Below the pieces are notes generated by a model, which was not told where the DNA came from, ran no database searches, and saw only the letters and a program-made list of their open reading frames with translations. A DNA stretch of 64,000 nt, from contig CM077006.1 of assembly GCA_039090855.1 (NCBI GenBank), forward strand, positions 46,943,336-47,007,335, in the 5' to 3' direction. This stretch comes from Macrothele yani (taxonomy: Eukaryota; Arthropoda; Arachnida; Araneae; Macrothelidae). How positions within the stretch are numbered: the stretch's first letter is position 1; every line of letters begins with the position of its first letter. The position numbers and the translations under genes were made by a program. Shown one piece after another: positions 1 to 10,910 of the stretch.

Positions 1-636
1 ACTACAATTTACTTCATAAACTACTCCTTGCATTTTTAAAATATCTTCTTCTCTTTGAACTATTTTAGGGAAAAAATTTTTAACTTTGTTCTCTAAACTT
101 GGAGCTAGCCTAATATTGTATTTTTTACTAATTCTCTTTAAAGCCTCAAATAAACCTTTGTGATAAGAAATTTTTCTAGTGAATTTTACTTCTTGCTTTT
201 GTGGGTTCTTCTTACCATTAAAATTCAGAAGCTTCTCAATTTCTTCTTTAGGATAGTTATTTTCTGCAAGTATGACTTTAAGCTCTTCTTTATGGGCTTC
301 TTTTTTATCTGCAGTAGAAACTATTTTATTAATTTTTTCTAAAAACTGACTTGCTACATTTTTCTTAATAGAAACTGGATGATACGAATTGAAATCCAGT
401 AGTCTTTTAGTATTCATTGGTTTTTTATACCAACTAGTGAGGAATTTTTCATCTTCATAATAGATAGTAATATCTAAGAAGTTTATTCTTCTTTCTTTTT
501 GAAGTTCAATAGTGAACTTAAGGGAATCATCTAATTCATTGAATGAGTCTAGAATTCTTTCTGGAACAATTTCTGAGCTATCTATTATAAATAAGATGTC
601 ATCCATGTATCTGCTATATAAGCAGAAGTATGTGGG
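1..636 (-). repeat. Inverted partial copy of the PLE (arm of a head-to-head inverted repeat)
   Basis: Bases 1-636 are the reverse complement of 2302-1667, with position p pairing to 2303-p. Identity appears near perfect by eye; the 61-codon segment 160-342 matches 2143-1961 exactly in translation. The match stops abruptly after TATGTGGG at 636. The arm runs off the left edge of the window, so its true length is unknown. Partial inverted copies next to a full copy are typical of Penelope elements. Confidence 0.9.
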
Positions 637-2608
637 AAAAAAAAACTGCAGTTCTTAGTCATGTGAAGGACAACACTGCTACTGGAGTTAGCCAAGAATT
701 ATTACAAGTGATAAATAAAGGAAGTAATTTCAATCTATCCAAAGAAAAAAAAAAAATAAATCCAGAAAAATTGGTAATTGAATTGGAAAGCATCTGCAGC
801 ACTTTAGAAAAAGAGGACCAAATTAAAGCAGACCTCCTCAGAAAAGATTACTACAATAGCCTTACAAAATTCCAGAAGCAAGTAAGGAAACCTCAAAAAA
901 ATTTTGATAATAGTCAATTACAAGCTCTTAAAGATTTCAGAAAAAAATGAAAGTATAGTTGCTGTGAAAACAGACAAAAGTAAGTTGATTACTATTATGG
1001 ATAAGAAAGATTATCTAGAAAAGATGGAAGAAGAACTAAAAAAACCTATGTATGAAGAAGTAAAAGAAAACCCACTACCAGATTTGATTAAAAAAGTCTC
1101 TAAGCTTATTTCACTTCAAAAAAGAAAAACCAGCTTCCAGAAAACTATAAACAATTCTCAAAATTACAGTTCAGATTACCTCAAATATATGGAATAGTCA
1201 AACTGCATAAAGAACACCAACCAATTAGACCAATAATAGACTCAAAAAACTCTATTCTTTCAAATCTAAATTATTTTTTAAAGTCACACCTTCAGAATCT
1301 TTTAAAAGAGCCACCTAACTTGATTAAAAACTCAATGCAGCTAAAAGAAAAACTAGAACTTCTTCCTAAATTAGATTCTCCTATTATGGGTAGTTTAGAT
1401 ATAGTGTCTATGTATACTCACATTAATATAGATCAACTTATAGACTTTATAGCGGAAGACTTGGCAGACCTAATAGTTTTTCACAACAAGGAAAAAAACA
1501 TATTAGTAGGAATTTTTGAAATGCTTACTTTCTCTTTGCAGAACAACTACTTTCAATTTGGGAAAACTTTTTCATTCAAAAATCGGGGCTAGCTATGGGC
1601 TCCCCACTCTCCCCACTCTTAGCTAACTATTATGTGGGAAAACTAGAAGAAAAGATACTAGTACAACCCACATACTTCTGCTTATATAGCAGATACATGG
1701 ATGACATCTTATTTATAATAGATAGCTCAGAAATTGTTCCAGAAAGAATTCTAGACTCATTCAATGAATTAGATGATTCCCTTAAGTTCACTATTGAACT
1801 TCAAAAAGAAAGAAGAATAAACTTCTTAGATATTACTATCTATTATGAAGATGAAAAATTCCTCACTAGTTGGTATAAAAAACCAATGAATACTAAAAGA
1901 CTACTGGATTTCAATTCGTATCATCCAGTTTCTATTAAGAAAAATGTAGCAAGTCAGTTTTTAGAAAAAATTAATAAAATAGTTTCTACTGCAGATAAAA
2001 AAGAAGCCCATAAAGAAGAGCTTAAAGTCATACTTGCAGAAAATAACTATCCTAAAGAAGAAATTGAGAAGCTTCTGAATTTTAATGGTAAGAAGAACCC
2101 ACAAAAGCAAGAAGTAAAATTCACTAGAAAAATTTCTTATCACAAAGGTTTATTTGAGGCTTTAAAGAGAATTAGTAAAAAATACAATATTAGGCTAGCT
2201 CCAAGTTTAGAGAACAAAGTTAAAAATTTTTTCCCTAAAATAGTTCAAAGAGAAGAAGATATTTTAAAAATGCAAGGAGTAGTTTATGAAGTAAATTGTA
2301 GTTGTGGACTATCTTACATAGGTGAAACAGGTCGCAGACTAGAAACTCGTATAGCTGAGCATAAAGCAGCTATAAAAAATTGCTCCAACAAGACTGGATT
2401 AGATAGGCATGTTAGAGAAACTGGGCACAGCATGGATTGGAATTCCCTTAAAGTAATCAGTTTCCAAAGCAATTTCCAAAAAAGAAAACTGAAAGAAGGA
2501 ATAGAGATTGAGAAAAAACAAAATTCCATCATCAATGACTGCAAAGGATTTTCCCTGCCTAACATCTGGCAGGATTTGGTGAAAAATAACCTAAACCGTC
2601 AAGGTTAA
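630..2608 (+). pseudogene. PLE polyprotein: reverse transcriptase plus GIY-YIG endonuclease, frameshifted
   Basis: The enzyme would reverse-transcribe the element RNA and nick target DNA. Seen in order: an N-terminal region with the PLE-type NKGSNF and KTDKSKLITIMDKKDY segments (630-1170, two frames); LPQIYGIVKLHKEHQPIRPI and SLDIVSMYTHI (1173-1592); GLAMGSPLSPLLANYYVG and the catalytic box YMDD (about 1580-1715); and, near the C-terminus, VYEVNCSCGLSYIGETGRR followed by an IAEHK segment, which fits GIY-YIG (about 2280-2370). The reading frame changes near 930-950, near 1170, and between about 1565 and 1594, where the GLAMGSPLSP motif is split. An intact source would be a single ORF of roughly 650 codons. 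Call is firm for family, firm for decay. Confidence 0.85.
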
Positions 2609-2720
2609 CCGTAACCGTCAAGGTAAACCGTAACCATGATAGTGACAAGCAAAAAGTGACAACAACTAGAGAGCCTGAAGAAGGAGAAGAGTTTTCTCCG
2701 AAAATTTGCTATAAATGAAA
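637..2720 (+). mobile_element. Penelope-like element (PLE), decayed copy
   Basis: A retroelement of the Penelope class, recognised by its reverse transcriptase and C-terminal GIY-YIG endonuclease coding. It is joined head to head at its left edge to an inverted partial copy (1-636). After the stop there is a short imperfect direct repeat (CCGTCAAGG twice, about 2597-2621) and then a hairpin motif at 2675-2703. The right end is not sharp; I place it shortly after that hairpin. Three frame changes show it is not a working copy. Confidence 0.85.
2675..2703 (+). other. CTGANGA-hairpin-GAAA motif in the PLE 3' region
   Basis: CTGAAGA is followed by one base, a 6-bp stem (GGAGAA with TTCTCC) and then GAAA. 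This resembles the conserved core of hammerhead ribozymes, which occur in PLE repeats, but there is one extra base before stem II and I could not build convincing stems I and III. Treat it as a structural motif only. Confidence 0.3.
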
Positions 2721-4135
2721 ACATTTCCTAGTAAATTCCCATAAGTTGCTTTAGATTATTAATTCAATTAAACTAGGAAGCCATTTCTCAATATGAGCTT
2801 TATTCAAAGAACAAGATTTTTATAATTGGTAAGACATCTACAAATGGAAATAGCTGCTTATACCCATTAACAGCTGAAATGTGTGCACAAAAAATTACAA
2901 ATTGGGCACAAAATATTTCTCATAGGTAAAAATATCTGAGAGAAAACAAATATTTAAATTCAGACAATTAGTAGAAGAGATATAGAACACATGATCTTAC
3001 TTTATGGCCTTAGTGAGCATTACATAAGGAAGGAGATCAGTGCAAAAAACTATTCATAATGAAGAGTATCCTACCAAGAAAGGACTTTTCCAAGAAATCC
3101 AGGGATGCAGCCATGGGTGTGTGTGGGAAGGGGTGCTCACAAGGCATGAGCCCCCCCCCCCATTCAGGAGCACTATTTTGCACCCCTCTTCATTCATAAA
3201 ACTGATTCAACTTAATGCTGAGTGAAGCAACCCAAAATTTACCCAGCTATATATTTAAAAAAAGAAAAAAATGATCAGCATGTTTGTACTCTTTCAAACA
3301 TCCTTTTTGTGCCCCCCTCCCTCCCCCGGTGCTGGTATGTATTACTGTGGTACCTTCATGCAGCTGTTTTATGCAGGCAAGCTAAGAGTGAAAAAAATAA
3401 AGAGAAAGCTGTAAGAACTAGCTACTATTTTATAAAGCAGAAGTAAATGCCTCTCCATCAAGGCTTTAGCCAGGAAAGGGGAAGGCCAGTTGACCTGCGT
3501 TTCCTTTGGCCCTTACTAGCAGATCACACTACAGTCCAGTGCCTGACCTCTTTTATATCTATATATCCTTCATTTGACCTCAATCATCAGCTGTCCCTAC
3601 CAATTTCTGTCTGGCTACAGGCCTACTCCCTATTTGCAGAATATGAAGTTGATGAGCTCCTGCAGGATTCAATTAGGGCTGAAAACATTGGTTGTCATTT
3701 ATGGGGTGTTTTAGTTTACATCAGCAGATGAGCAATGGGGTTTGGCATTTTATTTCACAATCAACATATGTGTGCCAACAAGTCAGAAGCTTACAGTGAC
3801 TTTGGAAGTTTGGATTATTTCACCCAGATCTCCTACTCAGTAATCTTTGTAGTATTAAAATGCACAAGAATTAACAGGAAAATAAATGAGAAAATGGAAT
3901 ATTGTATATGTAGGTTTGTAAATACATGTATATGTAAGAAAATATGATAGATGTGGAAACAATTTCTTTCAAACTCCTAAAATCAAATTTACAGCATACT
4001 TGGAGATATTTGGAACTTGATAAATCTTTATTTGATGTTCTTCCATATCACTAATGGTAATTTTTGGAGAGCCTGTTTCAGTTTCTTTTTTTATTTATTA
4101 AAGTAAGTCAGTGCATGCTGAATACTTAACTATGA
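2721..4135. other. Unassigned intronic-type sequence
   Basis: No recognisable gene. It contains a C-run near 3150, another C-rich patch near 3315, and three short abutting open frames (3040-3731) without similarity that I recognise. AT-rich background otherwise. Confidence 0.5.
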
Positions 4136-4399
4136 GAGCCGATCAAAAAATTATTGCACTGTTGAATACAAAAATAAATAAAGATATATACTCAGGGGAT
4201 GTATGTTGGTTTAAAGGTACAACATTTATTAATTTTTTGACACAGTCGCCTAAGAACTGTAAACATTTATGGGAATGTGTGATTACCTTTTCCATACCTG
4301 TACAGAAAAACAATCCTCCAGTTTGGCACAACCAGTTAAGGACTGCAGTTTTCACAGCATCATTGGTTTGGAATCATTGTCCTCTAATGTCCTGTTTCA

Positions 4400-6265
4400 T
4401 TTTACCCAACAAATGGTAGTTGCACTGGGATAAGTTGGGGCTGTATGGTGGATGTTGCCACACCTCCAACGTAAATGACTGCAGGTATTCCTTTGTTTTC
4501 ATGCTATGTGAGGTGTAGCATTGTCATTCCGCAGAATGACACCGCTCAATTTACCCCGACATGTGTCCTTAATTGCCTTTCGCAAATTTTGTAACATTTA
4601 GTAATATGAGTCAGCTTTGACAGTCGTCCCTTTTGGCAGAAATTCTGTGTAAACAACACCTTTACAATCGAAGAAAACAGTCACCATGATGTTTTCCACG
4701 GACGGTTGGACTTTGCACTTCTTCCTTGTTGGAGAGGTGGCATGCTTTCATTCCATGGACGATTGTTTGTTTTCAGCAGGTAAAACCACGTATCATCACC
4801 TATGATGATTCAGGGCAAAAAATTGTGGCCCTCAGCAGAATACTGTTGCAGAAGAGCCAAAGATGATAGGAAATGTTGGTTTCTGTGCTGGTTGGTGAGT
4901 AAACGTGGCACCCATCTCGTAGTACACAATTTACAAAATCCCAGCTGCTCGTGAATGATGGAATCGCAGTCCCATACGAAATCTCTAATGTACTGGCAAT
5001 TTCCTTGGACTTGATTCGCCTATTATCCCATATCATGTCGTCAATGGTGGCACCCCTCTCAGACACAATTTACGTAATCCCAGGTGCTCGTGAATGATGG
5101 AATCACAGTCCCATACAAAATCTCTGACGTACTGGCAATTTCCTTGGTCTTGATTTGCCTATTATCCTGTATCATGTCGTCAATGGTGGCACCCATCTAT
5201 CACACAATTTACAAAATCCCAGCTGCTCGTGAATGATGGAATCTCAGTCCCATACGAAATCTCTAGCGTACTGGCAATTTCCTTGGTCTTGATTTGCCTA
5301 TTAATCGGTATCATGTCGTCAATGGTGGCACCCATCTCGCACACAATTTACAAAATTCCAGCTGCTTGTAAATGATGGAATCGCAGTTCCATACGAAATC
5401 TCTAACGTACTGGCAATTTCCTTGGTCTTGATTTTCCTGTTATCCCGTATCATGTCGTCAATGGTAGCACCCATCTAGCACACAATTTACAAAATCCCAG
5501 CTGCTCGTGAATGATGGAATCGCAGTCCCATACGAAATCTCTAGCGTACTGGCAATTTCCTTGGTCTTGATTCGCCTATTATCCCATATCATGTCGTCAA
5601 TGGTGGCACCCCTCTCACACACAATTTACATAATCCCAGGTGCTCGTGAATGATGGAATCACAGTCCCATACAAAATCTCTGACGTACTGGCAATTTCCT
5701 TGGTCTTGATTTGCCTATTATCCTGTATCATGTCGTCAAAGGTGGCACCCATCTTGCACACAATTTACAAAATCCCAGCTGCTCGTGAATGATGGAATCG
5801 CAGTCCCATACGAAATCTCTAATGTACTGGCAATTTCCTTGGTCTTGATTTGCCTATTATCCCGTATCATGTCATCAATGGTAGCACCCATCTTGCACAC
5901 AATTTACAAAATTCCAGCTGCTCGTGAATGATGGAATAGCAGTCCCATACGAAATCTCTTAACGTACTGGCAATTTCCTTGGTTTTGATTCGCCTCTTAT
6001 CCCGTATCATGTCGTCAATGGTGGCAACATGTTCTGGAGTGCTGGATATCGATGGTCTGCCTTTGCGTTACTTGTCCATCAAACTTGTGCAACGCTTTTC
6101 AAATTGTTGGCACCACTTTACAATGGTCGGGTGAGACATGGCATTTTCCTCGTATACAGCACAGATTTTGCGATGGATGTCAGTGCAATTTAGGCGCTTT
6201 GCCCACAAAAATCGAATGGTTCCTTGCACTTTCAATTTGGAATAAGAATCCTGTTGATGCGCCAT
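4400..6265 (-). pseudogene. mariner transposase, disrupted by tandem amplification
   Basis: The transposase would cut and paste the element through a DDD/E catalytic core. Reading leftwards from the ATG at 6265-6263: MAHQQDSYSKLKVQGTIRF, an HTH region ending MSHPTIVKWCQQFEK, then DDMIWDNRRIKSKEIASTLE (present in every tandem unit), and further left the DDTWFYLL segment just left of 4800, which corresponds to the family GDETW catalytic block, then KVLFTQNFCQKG. The 139-bp unit is not a multiple of three, so each repeat shifts the frame. Further stops lie in the core. Not functional. Confidence 0.75.
4903..6018. repeat. Tandem array, eight copies of a 139-bp unit
   Basis: The landmark TCATGTCG (one unit has TCATGTCA) falls at 5033, 5172, 5311, 5450, 5589, 5728, 5867 and 6007, so spacing is 139 bp six times and 140 bp once. 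Units share CAATTTACAAAATCCCAGCT, GAATGATGGAATCGCAGTCC and ATTTCCTTGGTCTTGATT, with scattered substitutions. The repeat lies wholly within mariner transposase coding sequence and spans the region of the HTH. Confidence 0.95.
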
Positions 6266-6453
6266 TACAAACTGCCTCCTGCACACACCTTACTCAGTTG
6301 CTGAAATAAAACACCTCCCGTCAGCAGCTGTGATGTACTGTCTACTTCGCTTCCAAGCACACACGATCTAACTGCAATCCCACTCCAGATGGTGCTAAGT
6401 GTAATTTTCTTTTTGATTCGTTGTATAATGACAGCCTTTGATAAAAAACCTAT

Positions 6454-6660
6454 GCTGCCCCGTTGGCGCAGTGGTCTAAGCGATGGCCTCTGATCATTCG
6501 CCCAAAAGGGGTCCGGGTTCGAATCCCGGTGAGGCATGGATGTTGTGTTTGTCTTACGGCATTGATTCTCTTCCTTCTCTGGAACCAGTGACCCTAAATT
6601 AGTTATAGCCCATTGAGTTGCTCACAGTGGTCGTTAAACCTCCAGTAAAAAAAAAATAAC
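6454..6660 (+). mobile_element. tRNA-derived SINE with good A and B boxes
   Basis: The head reads TGGCGCAGTGGTCTAAGCG (A box) and GGGTTCGAATCCC (B box), and TGCCCCG can pair with TGAGGCA as an acceptor-like stem, most like a Ser/Leu-type tRNA. The body carries CTGGAACCAGTGACCCTAAA and ends TCGTTAAACC plus an A-rich tail. AAACCTAT occurs immediately before (6446-6453) and after (6661-6668), a candidate 8-bp target duplication. It is not a functional tRNA, because the body is unrelated and other diverged copies share it (16.1, 39.3, 42.1, 63.5 kb). Confidence 0.85.
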
Positions 6661-6668
6661 AAACCTAT

Positions 6669-7327
6669 AGCATTTGGAAAATCAAAAAACATCTCAATTT
6701 CAATGGAAAAATATGAATCACTAAAAAATGAGATAATATATGAAAAGAAAAATCAAAGTAAATATGTGCCATAGAAAATGCACCAAAAACAAAAATTGTG
6801 TAAATGACAATAGTATTGCAGTAAAATATGATGTACAACTGGAAAATCATGCGAGTTTGAGTAGCTGAAGGAATGGATGGAAATCGTTTAAAATATATTG
6901 AATAAATAACAACTGATGCCAAGAGAATTAAATTTTATTTTCAACATATTTGCATTGGAATCAGAAGATACCTGATAGGGAAGCTAGTTTTACTTAAGTT
7001 TTTCAGTAAAATCAGTAGCCAGCTTCCTTGTTCATTTGATACAAGTGAGTATACAAGAAAACTTGGCAGATAGTTTACTGTAGTTTTTAATGATTGAATG
7101 ATCAAAATAACATAATTCAATCAAAGATATATCATTCATTCAAAATAATTCAATCAAAATAATGTCATTCATAAAAAAATATATTTGGTATGTAAAGAAC
7201 ATACTTTTTATGGTGGTGTTCTTTGTGACTACATGGCAGTTCTCCAACTTTTGAAATAACATTTTGATGATGCTGTATTGCTTGAACTTGTAGTACTGTG
7301 TAGGTTTGGCAACTATGTGTTGCTAAT
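6669..7327. other. Unassigned AT-rich sequence
   Basis: No gene or clear repeat. A short tandem stretch of AATTCAATCAAA-type units lies around 7110-7165. Confidence 0.5.
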
Positions 7328-7479
7328 TATTACCTTATTGTTAAATGAGTGTTTTTCATACTGTTCTTCGCCTGATGAATGTTTTGAAGAATTCGTTGGA
7401 TTTGATACAGTAAGCAAACTATAACAAAAACAAATTTGGTATGTGGCTTGATAGATTTAAAGAAATAAAGAAATTATTA

Positions 7480-7553
7480 GAACTCTATGTACCACAGGTC
7501 TGCAAAACATTACTGTTCGTCACATTTTGCAGATCTGTGGTGCATAGAGTTCT
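7480..7553. repeat. Hairpin inside the left foldback arm
   Basis: AGAACTCTATGTACCACAGG through GTCTGCAAAA pairs with TTTTGCAGATCTGTGGTGCA through TAGAGTTCT across a 16-base loop. The right arm of the foldback keeps only one side of it. Confidence 0.85.
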
Positions 7554-8051
7554 AAAGAAATTACACCAACTGCTGAGCTTATAATGAACGAAAAGTGTAT
7601 CTTGTAAAGGCAGTGGAAAGAAACATATCAGGCAAATAAAATATAGTACAGTTCACCATTTTTACTGCAAATTGAAATAAAAACCCTTAAAAGAAAGTTT
7701 GAAGTAAAAACCCTTAAAAGAAAATAGATATAGAGTGTTAAATAAAACAATCCAGCATCAATTAAAAGTTAATTAGAAGTTAAGCTGGTCAGTAGAACAG
7801 TTGATGGTGGCGAAGAACGATATATGCAAAAATACAACATGAAAAAATAGTCATCAATCATCGTCAGTACTTCATAAGCATTATGATCAAATTAGAAATA
7901 TCTTCCAAAGACTATTATAGTTCAAAGTAAAAACCCTTAAAAGAAAATAGATATAGAGAGCTATATAAAAAATCCAGCATCAATTAAAACATCGTTTGTC
8001 CCTTATCCCAACATACAGACGTCAATCACCACTAAAACTCCTGCGGACTAG

Positions 8052-8083
8052 TTTCGAGCTGCTTCTTTCGCAGATATCGTCAG
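8052..8083 (-). other. CTGANGA-hairpin-GAAA motif, left copy
   Basis: On the minus strand CTGACGA is followed by CTGC, a GAAAGAA loop and GCAG, then CTCGAAAC. The paired copy on the + strand (8649-8680) reads CTGATGA but has AAAA in place of GAAA. It resembles the motif at 2675 but with a larger internal loop. Confidence 0.3.
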
Positions 8084-9284
8084 CGCTTCTGTGAGGACGT
8101 CATTGCTTCCAATATGGCACAAAAAATTTCCAGAAGTCAATCTGTCTACTAGATTCAACATGTCTAATGCTACGTCATTCATTATGATGGAACTATGGGT
8201 ATATTAATTCCTGTTCACATTCGTTCTGGCGCCATCTAGTGTAGCAGAGTTTGATCATTATTTTTATAAGGTTTTTCTCATAGTTTTTTTTTTAATTTGA
8301 TGTTATTGTGATATTCTTTTTTACCTTCTATTTCCATGGATATGGAAAATTTGTACTAGAATGTGAAAAGTACAAATTTCCATATCCATAGAAATTCATA
8401 CTAGAATGTGAAAAAGAACATTGCAATAACATCAAATTGAAAAAAAAACTACGAGAAAAATCTTATATAAATAGTGATTGAATTTTGCTACACTAGATGG
8501 CACCAGAACAAATGTGAACCAGAATTAATATACCCATAATTTCATCACAATCAATGACGTAGCAGTGGACATGTTGAATCTAGTAGACGGATTGACTTCT
8601 GGGATTTTTCAGCGCCATATTGGAGGCAACAACATCCTCACAGAAGCGCTGATGATGTCTGCGAAAGAAGCAGCTCAAAACTAGTCCGCAGGAGTTTTAG
8701 TGGTGATTGGCGTCTGTATGTTGGGATAAGGGACAAACGATGTTTTAATTGATGCTGGATTTTTTATATAACTCTCTATATCTATTTTCCTTTAAGGGTA
8801 TTTTTACTTTGAACTATAATGGACGATGAGTCTTTGGAAGACATTTCTAATTTGATCATAATGCTTACGAAGCACTAATGATGACTATTTTTCATGCTGT
8901 CTTCTTGCATATATTATTTTTTGCCACCATCAACTGTTCTACTGACTAGCTCAACTTCTAACAACAATTTGAAGTAAAAATAGTGAGCTGTAGTATATTT
9001 TATTTGCCTGATATGTTTCTTTCCACTGCATTTACAAGATACACTTTTCGTTCATTATATGCTTGGCAGTTGGTGCAATTTCTTTAAAACTCTATGTACT
9101 ACAAGTCTGCAAAATGTGACAAACAGTAATTAAGAGCATTTATACATGCTATTTCTTTAAATATATCAAGCCACGTAATAAATTTGTTATAGTTTGTTTA
9201 CTGTATCAAATCCAATGAATTTTTCAAAACATTCATACAGGTGAAGAACAGTATAAAAAACACCCATTTAACAATAAGGTAATA

Positions 9285-9780
9285 CAAATAGCATTTCTAC
9301 CTGCTATTTGTTTAAATGTTTTGAATTCTTTATTTTATCATATATGATTAATTGAAGTTATCTGTCTTTAAAATCAACATTTTTTTTTTTATTTAAGGAG
9401 TTGAGACTGCTCAAATGTTTCTGATTTCTGTTAATTTTCTATACTGTTATGGTTCCAGCTATCTTGGTCTTCTTGTTTGTGATAAGAGATTATTGGTAAC
9501 AGGCTATTGTTGAAGCATCTAAATTCTTTTTAGTAGTAAAATATTGTGAGATATAATCTTACCTTCTGTGTTGCTGTTTTTTATTCACTACAGTACCTTT
9601 TTTCAGTGAAGGTGGTTTGTTCAATGGCAAAGTATTTCTTCATGGATTTTGTTTGTGGCTTCTTCAGGCCTCATGGTCATAAGTAATTGTTTGAAAGTTG
9701 CTTCTCTGGGGATTCTCTCGTTCTTTAATGTTTATTTGTTATGTGTATGCATGTTTGGGTTCTGATTTACTCTTGGTTAC
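9285..9780. other. Unassigned sequence
   Basis: No gene or repeat recognised; T-run near 9390. Confidence 0.5.
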
Positions 9781-10272
9781 TCAGTCCAAGGACTGGTTGT
9801 TCAGTAGATGTACTCTGTCACTCCATTCCTCTCTATTCTTTGCTGTTCTCAAGTCATAGTATGTCCTAGTATTGATGTCTTGGAGTAATGGTGCCACAAA
9901 ACCATTCCTTGGCCATCCTCTTCCCTGTCGACCTGAGAAGCCCTGCCTCTTCTCCTGCCAGGCCTGACTCCAGGAACTGTCCCGGGATCGGAGTTGCCAG
10001 AAACACTCATTTGTTGAGATTTTTCTATTACTGATTACTTGGGAATATAATGTAGTTTCCCCTTGCTTTCCACGTCGGAGTGACTCTATGATGGCGATAT
10101 CCATTGGCATTAGTGATAATTGGGAGTATAATGTAGTTTCCCCTTGCTTTCCACGTCGGAGTGACTCTATGATGGCGATATCCATTGGCATTAGTGATAA
10201 TTGGGAGTATAATGTAGTTTCCCCTTGCTTTCCACATCGGAGTGACTCTATGATGGCGATATCCGTTGGCAT
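9781..10272 (-). pseudogene. ORF with LINE-tail-like C-terminus and in-frame 27-residue repeats
   Basis: An open frame of 163 codons on the minus strand. The first 80 residues are three copies of a 27-residue block containing DIAIIESLRRGKQGETTLYS. The C-terminal part, with RGWPRNGFVAPLLQDINTRT followed by DLRTAKNREEWSDRV, resembles the extreme C-terminus of several non-LTR retrotransposon reverse transcriptases (a basic patch, then an A-x-(D/N)-R-xx-W motif). No reverse transcriptase core is present. The resemblance is weak and the call is an inference. Confidence 0.35.
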
Positions 10273-10281
10273 TAGTGATAT
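10039..10281. repeat. Tandem repeat, three copies of an 81-bp unit
   Basis: Units begin TTGGGA at 10039, 10120 and 10201, each 81 bp. They differ at only a few positions (for example CACGTCGG in units 1-2 and CACATCGG in unit 3). Because 81 is a multiple of three, the minus-strand frame stays open across the array. Confidence 0.95.
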
Positions 10282-10667
10282 TTTGAGCCAGTTTTTCTTT
10301 TTTTTTTATAGTATGCTATGCTTCCACAACATGAAGACAATATTAAAATTATTATTGTACTTCATTATTCTTGTAGTTGTAAGTAACAAAGATATGTGAA
10401 AATGTAAGGATAGATTTGATTAGAACTTTCTAAGATATTTGCATTGGAGAAGATATTTATCATATTTAGCATTTCAACCATCAAATTCTGCAATTTTCGA
10501 TATTATTAAAATTGGGAAGTCACTTCTTTTTTTTTCTTTTTTTTTTTTACTTGAAATTTCATGGCTAGGCTTGTTGAGAGCTTTCCAACTGATTTTCATG
10601 AGAAATACTGGGTGTCCCACTCGCTACCAAACCCGGCATTTCTTTAATAATATTAACACCAATGAAG

Positions 10668-10872
10668 ATATTCCAAGATAGTGTGTATTTCAATCAATTT
10701 ATGGCTGTTGAAATTAGAAGCTCATTACTGCTTCACAGTGGAATAAAATACCCATCAATCATTCATTCATACAACAACACGTACATTCTTCTGAAATGTA
10801 TAGAGTATCGTATCATGTAATTGGTACAGTGGAACCACGGTTAAACGTTTTTCACTTTTATGCGTAATTTAA
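10668..10872. other. Insertion splitting the left TIR
   Basis: About 205 bp with no counterpart at the right end separates the outer and inner parts of the left inverted repeat. It has no recognisable gene. Alternatively the right end lost this stretch. Confidence 0.6.
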
Positions 10873-10910
10873 CAGAATTGCAACAGAATTTCAAGTGGAC
10901 TTACCTCATT

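Larger units (their letters stand above)
4136..6425 (-). mobile_element. mariner-like DNA transposon with internally amplified transposase
   Basis: A Tc1/mariner superfamily relic in minus orientation. Imperfect terminal inverted repeats can be read: GCCGATCAAAAAATTATTGC at the left (about 4138) and a matching GTGTAATTTTCTTTTTGATT at the right (about 6400). Between them lie the transposase N-terminus (6265-6020), an array of 139-bp repeats (4903-6018), and the catalytic-core remains (about 4800-4400). Typical mariners are about 1.3 kb; the extra 1 kb is the array. It is followed closely by a SINE at 6454. Confidence 0.75.
7328..9284. mobile_element. Foldback element with arms of about 0.9-1.0 kb
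   Basis: Outer ends pair TATTACCTTATTGTTAAATG at 7328 with its complement ending at 9284. The centre is near 8366, where TTTCCATATCCATAGAAA pairs with the TTTCTATTTCCATGGATA side. Many landmarks pair along the arms, for example the CAGTGGAAAGAAACATATCA block (7611) with its complement near 9012. The left arm is about 115 bp longer and holds a duplicated AAAACCCTTAAAAGAAAATA block (near 7680-7735 and 7930). No ORF of note. The type (true transposon or two opposed copies of one repeat) is open. Confidence 0.85.

Noticed and set aside
3040..3731. Three abutting + strand open frames as a gene
   Set aside because: They have no recognisable domain, contain homopolymer-coded residues, and overlap or abut without splice logic.
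6455..6540. A functional tRNA gene
   Set aside because: A and B boxes are good, but an acceptor mismatch, an unrelated body with an A tail, flanking repeats and further copies with the same core make it a SINE.
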